Shown one piece after another: positions 18,696-27,391 of a stretch of 64,000 nt of DNA (positions within the stretch are counted from its first letter, which is position 1; each line of letters starts with the position of its first letter). Under the pieces are notes generated by a model. It was not told the DNA's origin, ran no database searches, and was given only the letters and a program-made list of their open reading frames with translations. The stretch lies in NCBI RefSeq assembly GCF_002777855.1, contig NZ_MEIK01000040.1:1-64000 (forward strand). Direction: 5' to 3'. The DNA is from Snodgrassella alvi. Its GTDB lineage: Bacteria; Pseudomonadota; Gammaproteobacteria; Burkholderiales; Neisseriaceae. The position numbers were made by a program, and so were the translations under genes.

Positions 18696-20477
18696 ATGGG
18701 TTTAGAGCAAAAAAAAATTGATGTATCACCCGATATGCAATTTTATACTTTATTAGATAGCTATCCTTACACGGTTAAAAATGCTTTATCAGAATATATT
18801 GATAACGCATTAGAAGCATATCGAACAGCAAAAAAAAACTTAATTCAGAATCTTCCTAAAATTCTTACTATAACGATAAGTATTAAGAAAAATCGAATAA
18901 TTATAAATGACAATGGTACTGGTATAGCTGAATCAGATATACAGAGGGCAATGAAACCTGCGCTTAAACCAAAAGAACAATCTTTAAGTGAGTTTGGGAT
19001 AGGAATGAAAGCAGCTTCATTCTGGTTTGGCCAAAAATGGACACTAAACAGCTATCCTGTAGATGGCACTCAACCTTTTTCATTAAAATTTGATTTAAAT
19101 GAACTTCTTAAAAAAGGGTTACATGAAATACCTCTTAATCCAATAACAAATAGAAGTTATAGTGGGGTTGAAATCATTCTAGAAAATTATAAACGCGAGA
19201 TTGATGAAAATCATGCCAAAAGGATATGGAAAGAATTACAAGAAACATATCAGCTATTTTGCTCAAGAAAAGATCCTCAACCTATTCTTAATCTGATACT
19301 TCAATACAATGATAAAACCTTAGAAAAAGAAGATTTTTCCAAAATTACTGTAACAAATGAGTCTTTAATTTTTCCAGTTTGTAAATATCATAAAAAATGT
19401 TTATATGTTATCGGAGAAAATATTGAGTGGAAAAAAAATATAGAGTTTGAATTTAATAACAAAAAAGTTTACGGATTTATTTCATTGGGTAAAAAGTCAA
19501 GCCAAACGGAAAATCCTGGGTTGCGGCTATTCAGATTTGGTAGATTGATTAAAGGTACAAGCGAAGCTCATTACCGCCCTACAAATTTAGTTGGAACTTC
19601 AAATAAACATGCTCCCTCAAGATTTTACGCAGAACTACATTTAGATGGTCAAGAAATCAGCAATTCAAAGGGAGAATTCATTTTTGATGAATACCTCTTT
19701 TTAGATAAATTAAAAAACATACCTGAAGTAATGAAATTTATCGAACAAGCTGAAAATTATAGAAGTAAATTGGTATTAAACAACGATTATAAGAAATTTG
19801 AAACATATGAAAAATACGAAGAATTTTTAAAAAGGACAAATACAATTACAAAAAAAAATAATTCTCAATACAAAGACAAACTGCAATATAAACAAGATAT
19901 TACATTTAGTACACGACAGGATGACACTAATATTCAATTAGATTTTACTCAGGAAACTAAAGATTCAAACAATAAATCTAACATTAATAATATAAATTCA
20001 GATAACTTATCCAATTCAGAGCCAAATAATGATTCTTTGAAGGAAATTCAGATTGCAGATCATATTGAATATTCTGAGGCGTTATATCAAAATTTAGAAA
20101 AGTTAGGAGTTAGCAAGCTCCCAAAATTTTATTTTTCTCTTTGTAAAATATCACTATCAAAAGATCCTTTAGTTGCTTATGTGTGCGCATGGTCAATACT
20201 AGAATCCTTAAAAAATTTATTAAGTGATAATACACAGCAATCTGATTTATCTGCTTTTTATAAAAATAAATTATCTAAAATGATTCCAAACAAAAGTGAT
20301 AAGAATGATAAGAAAAAATATGAGGTTCCAATTACAGAGATTCATCACAAAGGAAATTTATGTAAACATGATGGTGAATATGAAATTATAAATGCATTAC
20401 AATTAAATAATGACTTTAGAATACTTGAAAGATTACTTATATTTTGTATAAATGAGAAATTAAATCAAAGTAAGTAA
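18696..20477 (+). CDS. MORC/MutL-like GHKL ATPase associated with a cytosine methyltransferase
   Basis: 593 residues. The N-terminal GHKL (HSP90/MutL-type) ATPase domain is clear: N-box SEYIDNALEAY (32-42), G1 box NDNGTGI (71-77) and G2 box SEFGIGMKAAS (98-108). A second domain follows (about 210-345, with FISLGKK and GLRLFRFGRLIKG) corresponding to the S5-like fold of MORC/MutL proteins. A low-complexity N/S/D-rich linker (about 400-460) leads to a helical C-terminus (465-593) with EIHHKGNLCKHDGEY. No HNH, PD-(D/E)XK or HKD nuclease motif was seen. Prokaryotic MORC-like ATPases in restriction-modification operons were described by Iyer, Abhiman and Aravind (2008). It is expected to act with the preceding methyltransferase in DNA defence. 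A terminator follows at 20572. Confidence 0.85.
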   Translation: MGLEQKKIDVSPDMQFYTLLDSYPYTVKNALSEYIDNALEAYRTAKKNLIQNLPKILTITISIKKNRIIINDNGTGIAESDIQRAMKPALKPKEQSLSEFGIGMKAASFWFGQKWTLNSYPVDGTQPFSLKFDLNELLKKGLHEIPLNPITNRSYSGVEIILENYKREIDENHAKRIWKELQETYQLFCSRKDPQPILNLILQYNDKTLEKEDFSKITVTNESLIFPVCKYHKKCLYVIGENIEWKKNIEFEFNNKKVYGFISLGKKSSQTENPGLRLFRFGRLIKGTSEAHYRPTNLVGTSNKHAPSRFYAELHLDGQEISNSKGEFIFDEYLFLDKLKNIPEVMKFIEQAENYRSKLVLNNDYKKFETYEKYEEFLKRTNTITKKNNSQYKDKLQYKQDITFSTRQDDTNIQLDFTQETKDSNNKSNINNINSDNLSNSEPNNDSLKEIQIADHIEYSEALYQNLEKLGVSKLPKFYFSLCKISLSKDPLVAYVCAWSILESLKNLLSDNTQQSDLSAFYKNKLSKMIPNKSDKNDKKKYEVPITEIHHKGNLCKHDGEYEIINALQLNNDFRILERLLIFCINEKLNQSK

Positions 20478-20571
20478 TAACTAAAAATTTAATTATAAAA
20501 CTCAAATTTATATTTGAATAAATTTATTTCATATTATTATATTAAAACTAAAAAATAAAATTTTTTCTGTT

Positions 20572-20606
20572 AAAAAGCATAATACGTTTGCTGATTATGC
20601 TTTTTT
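20572..20606 (+). terminator. terminator after the GHKL ATPase gene
   Basis: AAAAAGCATAAT / ATTATGCTTTTTT, a stem of at least 8 bp with a 10-base loop and T-runs on both strands, so it may work for both directions. Confidence 0.8.
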
Positions 20607-20983
20607 ATAAAATTTCAAAGAAAGCTCTTTATGATTAAATCTAATTGCTTTTAATATTGTTCATTCAATTTCAGCAAGTGAAGTGTAATGTTAATTAAAT
20701 GAATAAATTTATGTATTTTTTCGTTATTCTACTATAAGGTTTTTACAGGTAATTTAATGAGGTTGAGATAAAATGACAAATATATAGTTGAACCCTATGC
20801 ATTGCTTGAATATTGTGTTTTTAATTAAAGGGATTAAATTTTTGCCGGCATTATAAATATATTCTTTGTTTACAGCATTTTGATTGCATTAAGCATCGAT
20901 ATGGTGCATCTCATTTTAATAAAATAATTATCAAATAATTGAAACTTATATCTAATAAAATGTCAAATAAATGATATATACAA
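20607..20983. other. A+T-rich spacer
   Basis: No open frame, repeat or hairpin of note between the terminator of the ATPase operon and the degenerate end of the lipoprotein array. Confidence 0.5.
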
Positions 20984-21442
20984 TCAAGAATAACCACTTG
21001 CCTCAGCGTCTAATAATAATTGGAACGTTCCATCCGGTTTTTTTTATAATGCGCATAAATCTCCTCCATGTTTTTTGGGTTGATTTCTGATTTTCGTTAT
21101 TTCCTTTTTCAGTTGAAATGAAACTAATAGTATAAAAAATATTATTTTGGAAATGATAATTAAAATATAGACATTATTGATTTTTTACATAATAAGGCTC
21201 TGAAGAATAGAAATAATTTTTTTTCCACAATTGACCAATCCCTGACTGGAAAACCTCTGTAGTCAAAATACTATATTTTTTGCTGTAGAAAAATTTTTAT
21301 TTTCAGGGATACTAATACATAGTTGTCCATCTTTTTTTAGTGTAATATCAGGGGTATAAAATACATTGTTGTGCAATATGCAACCTGCTATCAAAGCTAT
21401 TGTAAGGACTAATGGCAAAATACGAAAAAGATTTTTATTCAT
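20984..21442 (-). pseudogene. broken fourth copy of the immunity-like lipoprotein
   Basis: On the minus strand the start (ATG at 21442) and the first 40 or so codons match the three intact copies: lipobox GC, then ILHNNVFYTPDI and KKDGQ...CISIP. After CISIPENKNF the frame shifts and meets a stop, although homology to the rest of the gene continues down to about 20984. Its spacer to the next copy is exactly 58 bases, as in the rest of the array. A decayed member of a tandem array. Confidence 0.8.
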
Positions 21443-21500
21443 TCTCCTTGTGTCCTAATAAATATCATCCAGATAATGTGCTATATTGCTTCAATCAAAA

Positions 21501-21962
21501 TTAAGAATAATCACGTGCTTCTTCGTCTAATAATAATTGCAAGGTTCCATCAGTTTTTTTTATGATTCTCATATCCCTAGTCCAATCTTTATTTGTCGAC
21601 TTCTGAGATTCATCATTCCCTTTTTCAGTTGAAAAGAAGCTAATAGAATAAAGAATATTAGTTTTAAAACGATAATTAAAATATAAGCATTGTTGATTTT
21701 TGACATAATACGGCTTTTTATAATCTTGAAAATTCTTTTTCCAGAGGTATCCAACCCTTCTCTGGAATACATATAAGCTTAAAATATTAAATTCTTTTTT
21801 TCGTCGGAAAAAATCTTCATTTGCGGGTATACTGATGCAGGGCTGGCCATCTTTTGTTAATACTATATCTGGCGTATGAAATACATTACGATGCAATATG
21901 CAACCTGTTATCAAGACTGCTGGAAGAAATACTGGCAAAATTCGCAAAAGTTTTTTATTCAT
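21501..21962 (-). CDS. putative T6SS immunity periplasmic lipoprotein, copy 3
   Basis: 153 residues. Signal peptide with lipobox LITGC (Cys at 21), then HTPDIVLTKDGQPCISIPANEDFFRRKKEF, a pattern I associate with the 'putative T6SS immunity periplasmic lipoprotein' family (N-terminal lipoprotein, 'KDGxxCxSIP' near the start, a WKK element in the middle). Array copy closest to the pseudogene. Relative to its neighbours it is most divergent around the middle (FQRRVGYLWKKNFQDYKKPYYV). Mature protein should be anchored in the periplasm, so its presumed target toxin acts there. Function by family and context. Confidence 0.75.
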   Translation of the reverse strand: MNKKLLRILPVFLPAVLITGCILHRNVFHTPDIVLTKDGQPCISIPANEDFFRRKKEFNILSLYVFQRRVGYLWKKNFQDYKKPYYVKNQQCLYFNYRFKTNILYSISFFSTEKGNDESQKSTNKDWTRDMRIIKKTDGTLQLLLDEEARDYS

Positions 21963-22020
21963 TCTCCTTGTGTCCCTATGAATTTCATACAGGTAATGTG
22001 CTATATTGCTTCAACCAAAA

Positions 22021-22482
22021 TCAAGAATAATCACGTGCCTCAGCGTCTAATAATAATTGCAACGTTCCATCTGGTTTTTTTATGATTTGCATATATCTCA
22101 TCCATTCTTTATCAGTAGATTTATTATTTTCTTCATTGCCTTTCTCATTTGAAAAAAAACCTATATGGTAGGGAATATTATTCTGAAAATGATAATTAAA
22201 AATCAGGCATTGATCATTTTGAACATAATAGGGTTTTGCAGAATGAAAATAATTTTTACTCCAAAGTTCTCCTACTCCTACTTGATAAACATATAAATAT
22301 GAAATATCAAAGTCTTTTTTTCGTCGGAAAAAATCTTCATTTGCGGGTATACTGATACATGGTTGTCCATCCTTTTTTAATTCAATTTCGGGCGTATAAA
22401 ATACATTGTTGTGCAATATGCAACCTGTTATCAAAGTTATTGTAAGGACTATTGGCAAAATGCGAAAAAGATTTTTATTCAT
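22021..22482 (-). CDS. putative T6SS immunity periplasmic lipoprotein, copy 2
   Basis: 153 residues, lipobox LITGC at Cys 21, then FYTPEIELKKDGQPCISIP. It starts exactly 520 bases from the equivalent base of the next copy. The central region (YVYQVGVGELWSKNYFHSAKPYYV) and the charged block EKGNEENNKSTDKEW vary among copies, while the N-terminal third and the last 20 residues (KKPDGTLQLLLDAEARDYS) are nearly constant. Such a pattern suggests diversification against different toxin variants. Confidence 0.75.
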   Translation of the reverse strand: MNKNLFRILPIVLTITLITGCILHNNVFYTPEIELKKDGQPCISIPANEDFFRRKKDFDISYLYVYQVGVGELWSKNYFHSAKPYYVQNDQCLIFNYHFQNNIPYHIGFFSNEKGNEENNKSTDKEWMRYMQIIKKPDGTLQLLLDAEARDYS

Positions 22483-22540
22483 TCTCCTTGTGTTCTAATA
22501 AATATCATCCAGATAATGTGCTGTATAGCTTCAATCAAAA

Positions 22541-22999
22541 TCAAGAATAATCACGAGCCTCTTCGTCTAATAATAATTGCAACGTTCCATCTGATTTTTT
22601 TATTATTCGCATATACCTCATCCACACTTTCTTTGTAGATTTTCTATTTTCTTCATCCCCTTTTTCTGTAGAAAAAAAACCAATATCATATAAAATATTA
22701 GTCTGGAATTTATAATTGAAATATAAACATTGTTGGTTCTTTACATAATAATAATTTTTAGAATCTAAAAAATTTTTGCTCCAGAGTTCCCCTACTCCAG
22801 TTTGATAGACATCTAAGCCTAAAATATTAAATTCTTTTTGGCGACGGAAAAAATCTTCATTCGAGGGGATACTTATGCAAGGTTGGCCATCTTTTTTTAA
22901 TACAATATCCGGGGTATAAGGCCTTATACAACCTGTAATCAGGATTACTAGAAACAAAATTAATCCCCTGCATGGATATTTTGTTATCAACCTCTTCAT
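22541..22999 (-). CDS. putative T6SS immunity periplasmic lipoprotein, copy 1 (effector-proximal)
   Basis: 152 residues. The signal peptide differs from the other copies (MKRLITKYPCRGLILFLVILITGC, Cys at about 24) and the short HNNVF segment after the lipobox is missing, but from YTPDIVLKKDGQPCISIP onward it is the same family. It is the copy nearest the metallopeptidase gene (181 bases), so it is the natural cognate immunity candidate. Ends with the shared LQLLLDEEARDYS. Confidence 0.75.
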   Translation of the reverse strand: MKRLITKYPCRGLILFLVILITGCIRPYTPDIVLKKDGQPCISIPSNEDFFRRQKEFNILGLDVYQTGVGELWSKNFLDSKNYYYVKNQQCLYFNYKFQTNILYDIGFFSTEKGDEENRKSTKKVWMRYMRIIKKSDGTLQLLLDEEARDYS

Positions 23000-23180
23000 A
23001 CTTTATTCCTTATTGATTTTCGAATAAAAATAGACTTGAAAGCCTTCTAGTTAACAGTTAATGATTGAAATATAGGTTAAAAATATCAAACTGCAAAGAT
23101 AAACCTTATTCTGGTAGACAAATTCATTATTAATTGTATTTTATGATCATTTTCATTTTCTATTTGGTAAAAATTCTGAT

Positions 23181-23813
23181 TCATCCAAATATTGCTTTTT
23201 TATCTTTAGGATTTTTTAGAAATAAGCATAAATTATCTTCATACATTTTAAGCCAGTATTTTTGTACAAGTTGTATACTTTTCGGATAACTATCTTTAAA
23301 CTCTTCATTTGTAATTTCTTTCCATACATTAAAACCATAATTTTTCAAAGCATAATAATCTGCAATAATGGAAGCCTGCTGCTCCATACCGTAATTAGAT
23401 AATAGTGTGCCTTCTTTCAACACATATTCGTAATTTGCGATTAAACTGAATGCGCCACGCAAGGCTACCTGCATGCCCATCTGATATTGCCAAACATGGG
23501 TCATTTCATGCATAAAAAAATGTTTTCTTCTAATCGGTTCTATGGAATAATCTCTTGAATAATATTCATGCGGCCAGTATATTCCACCAAATGGTGTGAT
23601 CGCATATTTACCTTGATGCGGCAGCAAGATGCCATCCCGAACTCGTACTTGTGATAATACTATGGCGCTTTTAAAAACAGAGGTTACCATACTCATTTCG
23701 CCTGGAGTTAACAGACGAGATTGGGACTTGATATGATTACTTGCAGTTTCGTAAAGAAGATCTAATATTAACCCAGAAGCACCGCAACAACTTTGTGTCA
23801 GTAAGTTTGCCAT
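23181..23813 (-). CDS. HExxH zinc metallopeptidase, probable Rhs/VgrG-associated effector
   Basis: 210 residues, no signal peptide. Zinc-peptidase motif HEMTH at 102-106, followed by VWQYQMG; a likely third ligand is Glu144 in YGMEQQASIIADYYAL. The upstream block LSQVRVRDGILLPHQGKYAITPFGGIYWP is typical of small proteins annotated 'vgr related protein' or Rhs-associated peptidases in many Proteobacteria. The absence of a signal peptide, plus an array of periplasmic lipoproteins directly downstream on the same strand, suggests a toxin delivered by T6SS into the periplasm of rivals and countered by those lipoproteins. No vgrG or PAAR gene is in the window. Role inferred. Confidence 0.8.
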   Translation of the reverse strand: MANLLTQSCCGASGLILDLLYETASNHIKSQSRLLTPGEMSMVTSVFKSAIVLSQVRVRDGILLPHQGKYAITPFGGIYWPHEYYSRDYSIEPIRRKHFFMHEMTHVWQYQMGMQVALRGAFSLIANYEYVLKEGTLLSNYGMEQQASIIADYYALKNYGFNVWKEITNEEFKDSYPKSIQLVQKYWLKMYEDNLCLFLKNPKDKKAIFG

Positions 23814-24298
23814 CAGATTACCCCTCTATGGTTATGTAACATTCTAAATTCGAAAATCAGTATTTTTCTGATTTATTTTTCATCCTATTCTAATTCAATC
23901 CAAGATGTATTTGGCTTGAATTTATCTAGATGAAATTAAATTTAGTGATAAATATCAAAATGAAATTAATTCTAAAATGATATGCTTATTTGGTATAAAA
24001 AAAGCTATATTATTGTGTGATTAGCAGAATATTGAGTACTTTTGTTGATTCACTGTTCAATCATCTCAGTATTAATTTGGTAGAAACAAGGGATTATTTC
24101 TGCTAAAAAATATTTCGACAAAATGTTATTTTATGAATAGCAGCGCTACTGGAAAATTGTGCTAATTAGTTATATTTTAAAAAATTTTCACAAAAATCTT
24201 AGAAAAATAAGAAAGATTAAGCTGGAAACAGAATTGCGAATGTAAATTATATAGATAGAGTTAAGCGAGAAAATAACTTTACTCAATGAATAAAATAT
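23814..24298. other. A+T-rich spacer between the effector and copper genes
   Basis: About 485 bases without a credible open frame or strong hairpin. The effector promoter should be at its left end (transcribed leftwards). Confidence 0.45.
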
Positions 24299-26503
24299 TT
24301 ATTCCAGCCCGCTTTTTTTCAAGCGTAAAGCATTCAGCAATACCGAAATGGAACTCATGGCCATGGCCGCACCTGCAATCACGGGGCTAAGCAAGCCGAT
24401 GGCGGCTAGCGGAATGCCAAGTATATTGTAGAAAAAGGCAAAAAACAGATTCTGTTTGACGACGCGCACGGTAGCATGAGCTAAAGCCAGCGCATCGGCT
24501 ACCTGTGTAACAGAGTGGCGCATTAGCGTAGCTGAAGCAGTATTGGTGGCGACATCAGCACCGCCATACATGGCAAAGCTTACATCGGCGGCGGCTAATG
24601 CAGGCGCATCGTTTATACCATCGCCTATCATGGCTACTACTTTACCCTGTTGCATAAGTTGGCGAACTGCTTCGGCTTTCGCGCGGAGATTCATTTCTGC
24701 ATGATAATGATTAATTCCCAGCTGCTTAGCAATGTATTCTACGACGCTGTGCTGGTCGCCGCTCATAATATAAATGTCAATATGTTGTTGTTTTAGGCGC
24801 TGAATAGCTTGAACGGTATCTTGTTTAAGTGCATCGGCTATAGCAAAAACACCCTCTACTTTATCATTGATAGCTACGACTACAATGCTGGCTATCCGCC
24901 AGATTTCTTGTTGTTTTAATTCTTCTGGGATGTTAAAGCTGCAATAAGCGGGATTGCCCACTTTGATTGTGCCATATCCCTCTATCTGTGCTTGTGTACC
25001 CTGCCCGATATCGCTATGGCTGTTGAAAGCCTTTAAAATGGGCAATTGCTGCTTTTGTGCTGCTTGAATAATAGCCAGTGCCAGCGGATGGGTGGTGAGC
25101 TCTTCTACGGATGCAGCCAGTTGTAGTATTTTTTGTTGGCTGTAGTTACTTTCTGGCGCCTGCCATTGCGCAACTATTTGCGGTTGGCCGCTGGTTAAGG
25201 TACCGGTTTTATCCAGTACAACAGTGCCTACCTGACTGGTACGTTCGAGTGCGGCGGCATCTTTAAACCAGACACCATAGCGGGCAGAACGCCCCATGCC
25301 CACCATCATAGCAGCAGGTGTAGCCAGCCCCAGCGCACATGGGCAAGCAATAACCAATACTGCCACGCCGCGGGTAACAGCTTCGTTAATACCATTTCCC
25401 AACCACCAATTTAATAGAAAGGTTAATACAGCTATGGCAACTACAGTAGGAACAAATACCATGGATACTTTGTCTGCCAGCCGTGCAATTGGTGCTTTGC
25501 TTCCTTGAGCTTGTGCCAGCGCCTGCATCATGTCGCCCAGCAGGGTCTGGCTGCCTAGGGTCTGTGCCTGATAGGTGATGCTGCCATTGCTGATAAGAGC
25601 ACCAGCAAGGACTTTGTCTCCGGTTTGTTTTAATAAGGGTTTGGATTCGCCGGTAAGATAGCTTTCGTCACACCACGCTTCACCACTGTGCACGAGGCCA
25701 TCGGCGGCAATGCGATTACCGGCATTGGTTTGTAGAATGTCACCCGTTTGTATCTGGCTTAAGGGAACTTCTTGCCAGCCGTTTTCTGTCTGCTTGCGTA
25801 CCATTTTCGGCGTAAGCTGCAATAACAAGCTCATGCTGTTGAGACTCTGTTTTTTGGTACGTTGTTCGAGATATTTTCCCAGTGAGACAAAAGCTATCAC
25901 CATCACGCTGGCTTCAAAATAGATATATTGATGGGCATGGCTTTGATGGTTAAAGAGCATAATAGTGGAATAAATCCAAATGGCGAGTGTGCCCAGAGAC
26001 ACGAGTACATCCATATTGGCCACGCCGCCTTGCAAGGATTTGATGGCACTGGTGTAAAAAGGCCAAGCAAAGCCAAGCTGGATAATGGTGGCAAGGATAA
26101 ACTGCCACAGCGGCGGCAGCATCCAATGCTGACCTATTAACATGCCAAGCATGCCAATAATAAAGGGGATGGCAATGAGCCAGATTATGGCCAACCGCCA
26201 CGATATACCGGTATGTTTACTGGAATTAGCCTCGGCCAGTGCATTGAGACTGCTTTCACTGGCAGGGGTTGCTTTGAAACCAGTTTTAGCTACCATTTGA
26301 ACAATATCTTCTGTACTTAGCAGCTTGCTGTCAAAGCGGGTTTGTAATTCATCACTGGCAAAATTAACATCAGCAGTCAGTATACCCTGCTGCCGACGCA
26401 GTACTTTTTCTATGCGGTTGGCACAAGCTTGGCAATCCATACCCTCAATGGCAAAACGCGCTGAGGTTGTTTGAGAACTTTTTGTAAGCAAGTTTTCTTC
26501 CAT
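24299..26503 (-). CDS. copA: copper-exporting P1B-type ATPase
   Basis: 734 residues. One N-terminal heavy-metal domain (GMDCQACANRIEKV, about 18-31), eight predicted membrane helices, the CPC metal-transport motif (IACPCALGLATP, about 388), the phosphorylation motif DKTGTLTSG (about 430) and the hinge GDGINDAPALAAADV (about 626). CPC together with one HMA domain is typical of Cu(I) exporters that move copper from cytoplasm to periplasm. It lies 45 bases downstream of copZ on the same strand and opposite a cueR-like regulator. Confidence 0.95.
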   Translation of the reverse strand: MEENLLTKSSQTTSARFAIEGMDCQACANRIEKVLRRQQGILTADVNFASDELQTRFDSKLLSTEDIVQMVAKTGFKATPASESSLNALAEANSSKHTGISWRLAIIWLIAIPFIIGMLGMLIGQHWMLPPLWQFILATIIQLGFAWPFYTSAIKSLQGGVANMDVLVSLGTLAIWIYSTIMLFNHQSHAHQYIYFEASVMVIAFVSLGKYLEQRTKKQSLNSMSLLLQLTPKMVRKQTENGWQEVPLSQIQTGDILQTNAGNRIAADGLVHSGEAWCDESYLTGESKPLLKQTGDKVLAGALISNGSITYQAQTLGSQTLLGDMMQALAQAQGSKAPIARLADKVSMVFVPTVVAIAVLTFLLNWWLGNGINEAVTRGVAVLVIACPCALGLATPAAMMVGMGRSARYGVWFKDAAALERTSQVGTVVLDKTGTLTSGQPQIVAQWQAPESNYSQQKILQLAASVEELTTHPLALAIIQAAQKQQLPILKAFNSHSDIGQGTQAQIEGYGTIKVGNPAYCSFNIPEELKQQEIWRIASIVVVAINDKVEGVFAIADALKQDTVQAIQRLKQQHIDIYIMSGDQHSVVEYIAKQLGINHYHAEMNLRAKAEAVRQLMQQGKVVAMIGDGINDAPALAAADVSFAMYGGADVATNTASATLMRHSVTQVADALALAHATVRVVKQNLFFAFFYNILGIPLAAIGLLSPVIAGAAMAMSSISVLLNALRLKKSGLE

Positions 26504-26542
26504 GGTATTAACCTTTATTTGCCCAACCGCTGAATTGAAAAA

Positions 26543-26749
26543 TTAAACAACATCAAAACCGGCCGCTTCTACCGCAGCTTTTAGGGTATCAATATTGGTA
26601 AGGCTTTCATTAAAGCCTACATCGGCAAGACCTGTAGCAAAGTTAACGGCTACAGTTTCTACGCCAGGGCTGCCTTGTAGTGCTGAAGTAACACTTCTGG
26701 CACAGCCTTCACACGTCATTCCGTCAATTTTAAACTGAACCATTTGCAT
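26543..26749 (-). CDS. copZ: CopZ-like copper chaperone (heavy-metal-associated domain)
   Basis: A single HMA domain of 68 residues with GMTCEGCARSV (Cys13, Cys16). I choose the ATG at 26749 because GGAG sits six bases upstream; the longer frame reaching 26761 would begin at TTG inside that ribosome site. It should bind Cu(I) in the cytoplasm and hand it to CopA or to the regulator. First gene of the copZ-copA operon, behind a MerR-type promoter. Confidence 0.92.
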   Translation of the reverse strand: MQMVQFKIDGMTCEGCARSVTSALQGSPGVETVAVNFATGLADVGFNESLTNIDTLKAAVEAAGFDVV

Positions 26750-26794
26750 GATTGTCTCCAATATAAAGTGGGTCCATAAAAAGTATTTTAGTAA

Positions 26795-26825
26795 AGCTTA
26801 AACCTTAACCCTGTGATAAAGTCAA
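26795..26825 (-). promoter_or_regulatory. CueR-type promoter/operator for copZ-copA
   Basis: Read on the minus strand: -35 TTGACT and -10 TAAGCT separated by 19 bases, the long spacing typical of MerR-family activated promoters, with an imperfect dyad (ACTTTA ... TAAGGT) in the spacer. The sequence ending GGTTAAGGTTTAAG resembles CueR boxes of proteobacterial copA promoters. It lies between the divergent copZ and cueR-like genes. Confidence 0.7.
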
Positions 26826-26860
26826 GTTTTATTCCGGTTTCTCCATTTTATTAATTTGCA

Positions 26861-27262
26861 ATGAATATCAGTACAGCAGAAAAATTATCCGGCTTGTCTA
26901 GCAAAACAATACGTGATTACGAAGCCGCTGGCTTAATTCGGCCACAGCGACAAAGTAATGGCTATCGCGATTACACTGATGCAGATATTGCTACATTGAG
27001 TTTTATCCGCCATGCACGTGAAGTGGATTTTTCACTGGCACAGATTGCTGAGCTGCTTGCCTTACGCAATGATCCACTGCGTGCCAGTGCGGATGTAAAA
27101 TCTTTGGTAGGTGAACATATCCAGCGCTTGAATAAAAAAATATCAGATTTGAATAATATGAAAGATACATTGGAAAGCTGGTATAACCGTTGTAAAGGCA
27201 ATGATTCACCTAATTGTGCCATTATTGATGGTTTGGATAAGCGTGGTTGTATGAAGTCGTAA
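26861..27262 (+). CDS. cueR: CueR-like MerR-family copper-responsive regulator
   Basis: 133 residues. N-terminal winged helix-turn-helix (MNISTAEKLSGLSSKTIRDYEAAGLI), dimerisation coiled coil, and a C-terminal metal loop with Cys111 and Cys119, the same spacing as Cys112/Cys120 of E. coli CueR; this two-Cys loop is specific for monovalent coinage metals. Divergent from copZ-copA with a MerR-type promoter between, so it should activate copper export when Cu(I) rises. Confidence 0.92.
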   Translation: MNISTAEKLSGLSSKTIRDYEAAGLIRPQRQSNGYRDYTDADIATLSFIRHAREVDFSLAQIAELLALRNDPLRASADVKSLVGEHIQRLNKKISDLNNMKDTLESWYNRCKGNDSPNCAIIDGLDKRGCMKS

Positions 27263-27391
27263 AACTAATACGGTATCGCATTTTTGATTAAAATATTATA
27301 AACAGGTATTTGAAGTAACTAAAACTGTCTTTTTGTTTAAAACCAGCTAAAATAGCCAATTTTGTGGCTATTTGCCTGCTTTATTGTTGCT

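Noticed and set aside
20984-23000. CRISPR-like array reading of the 520-bp periodic repeats
   Set aside because: The repeat unit is a whole lipoprotein gene plus a 58-base spacer, not short repeats with unique spacers.
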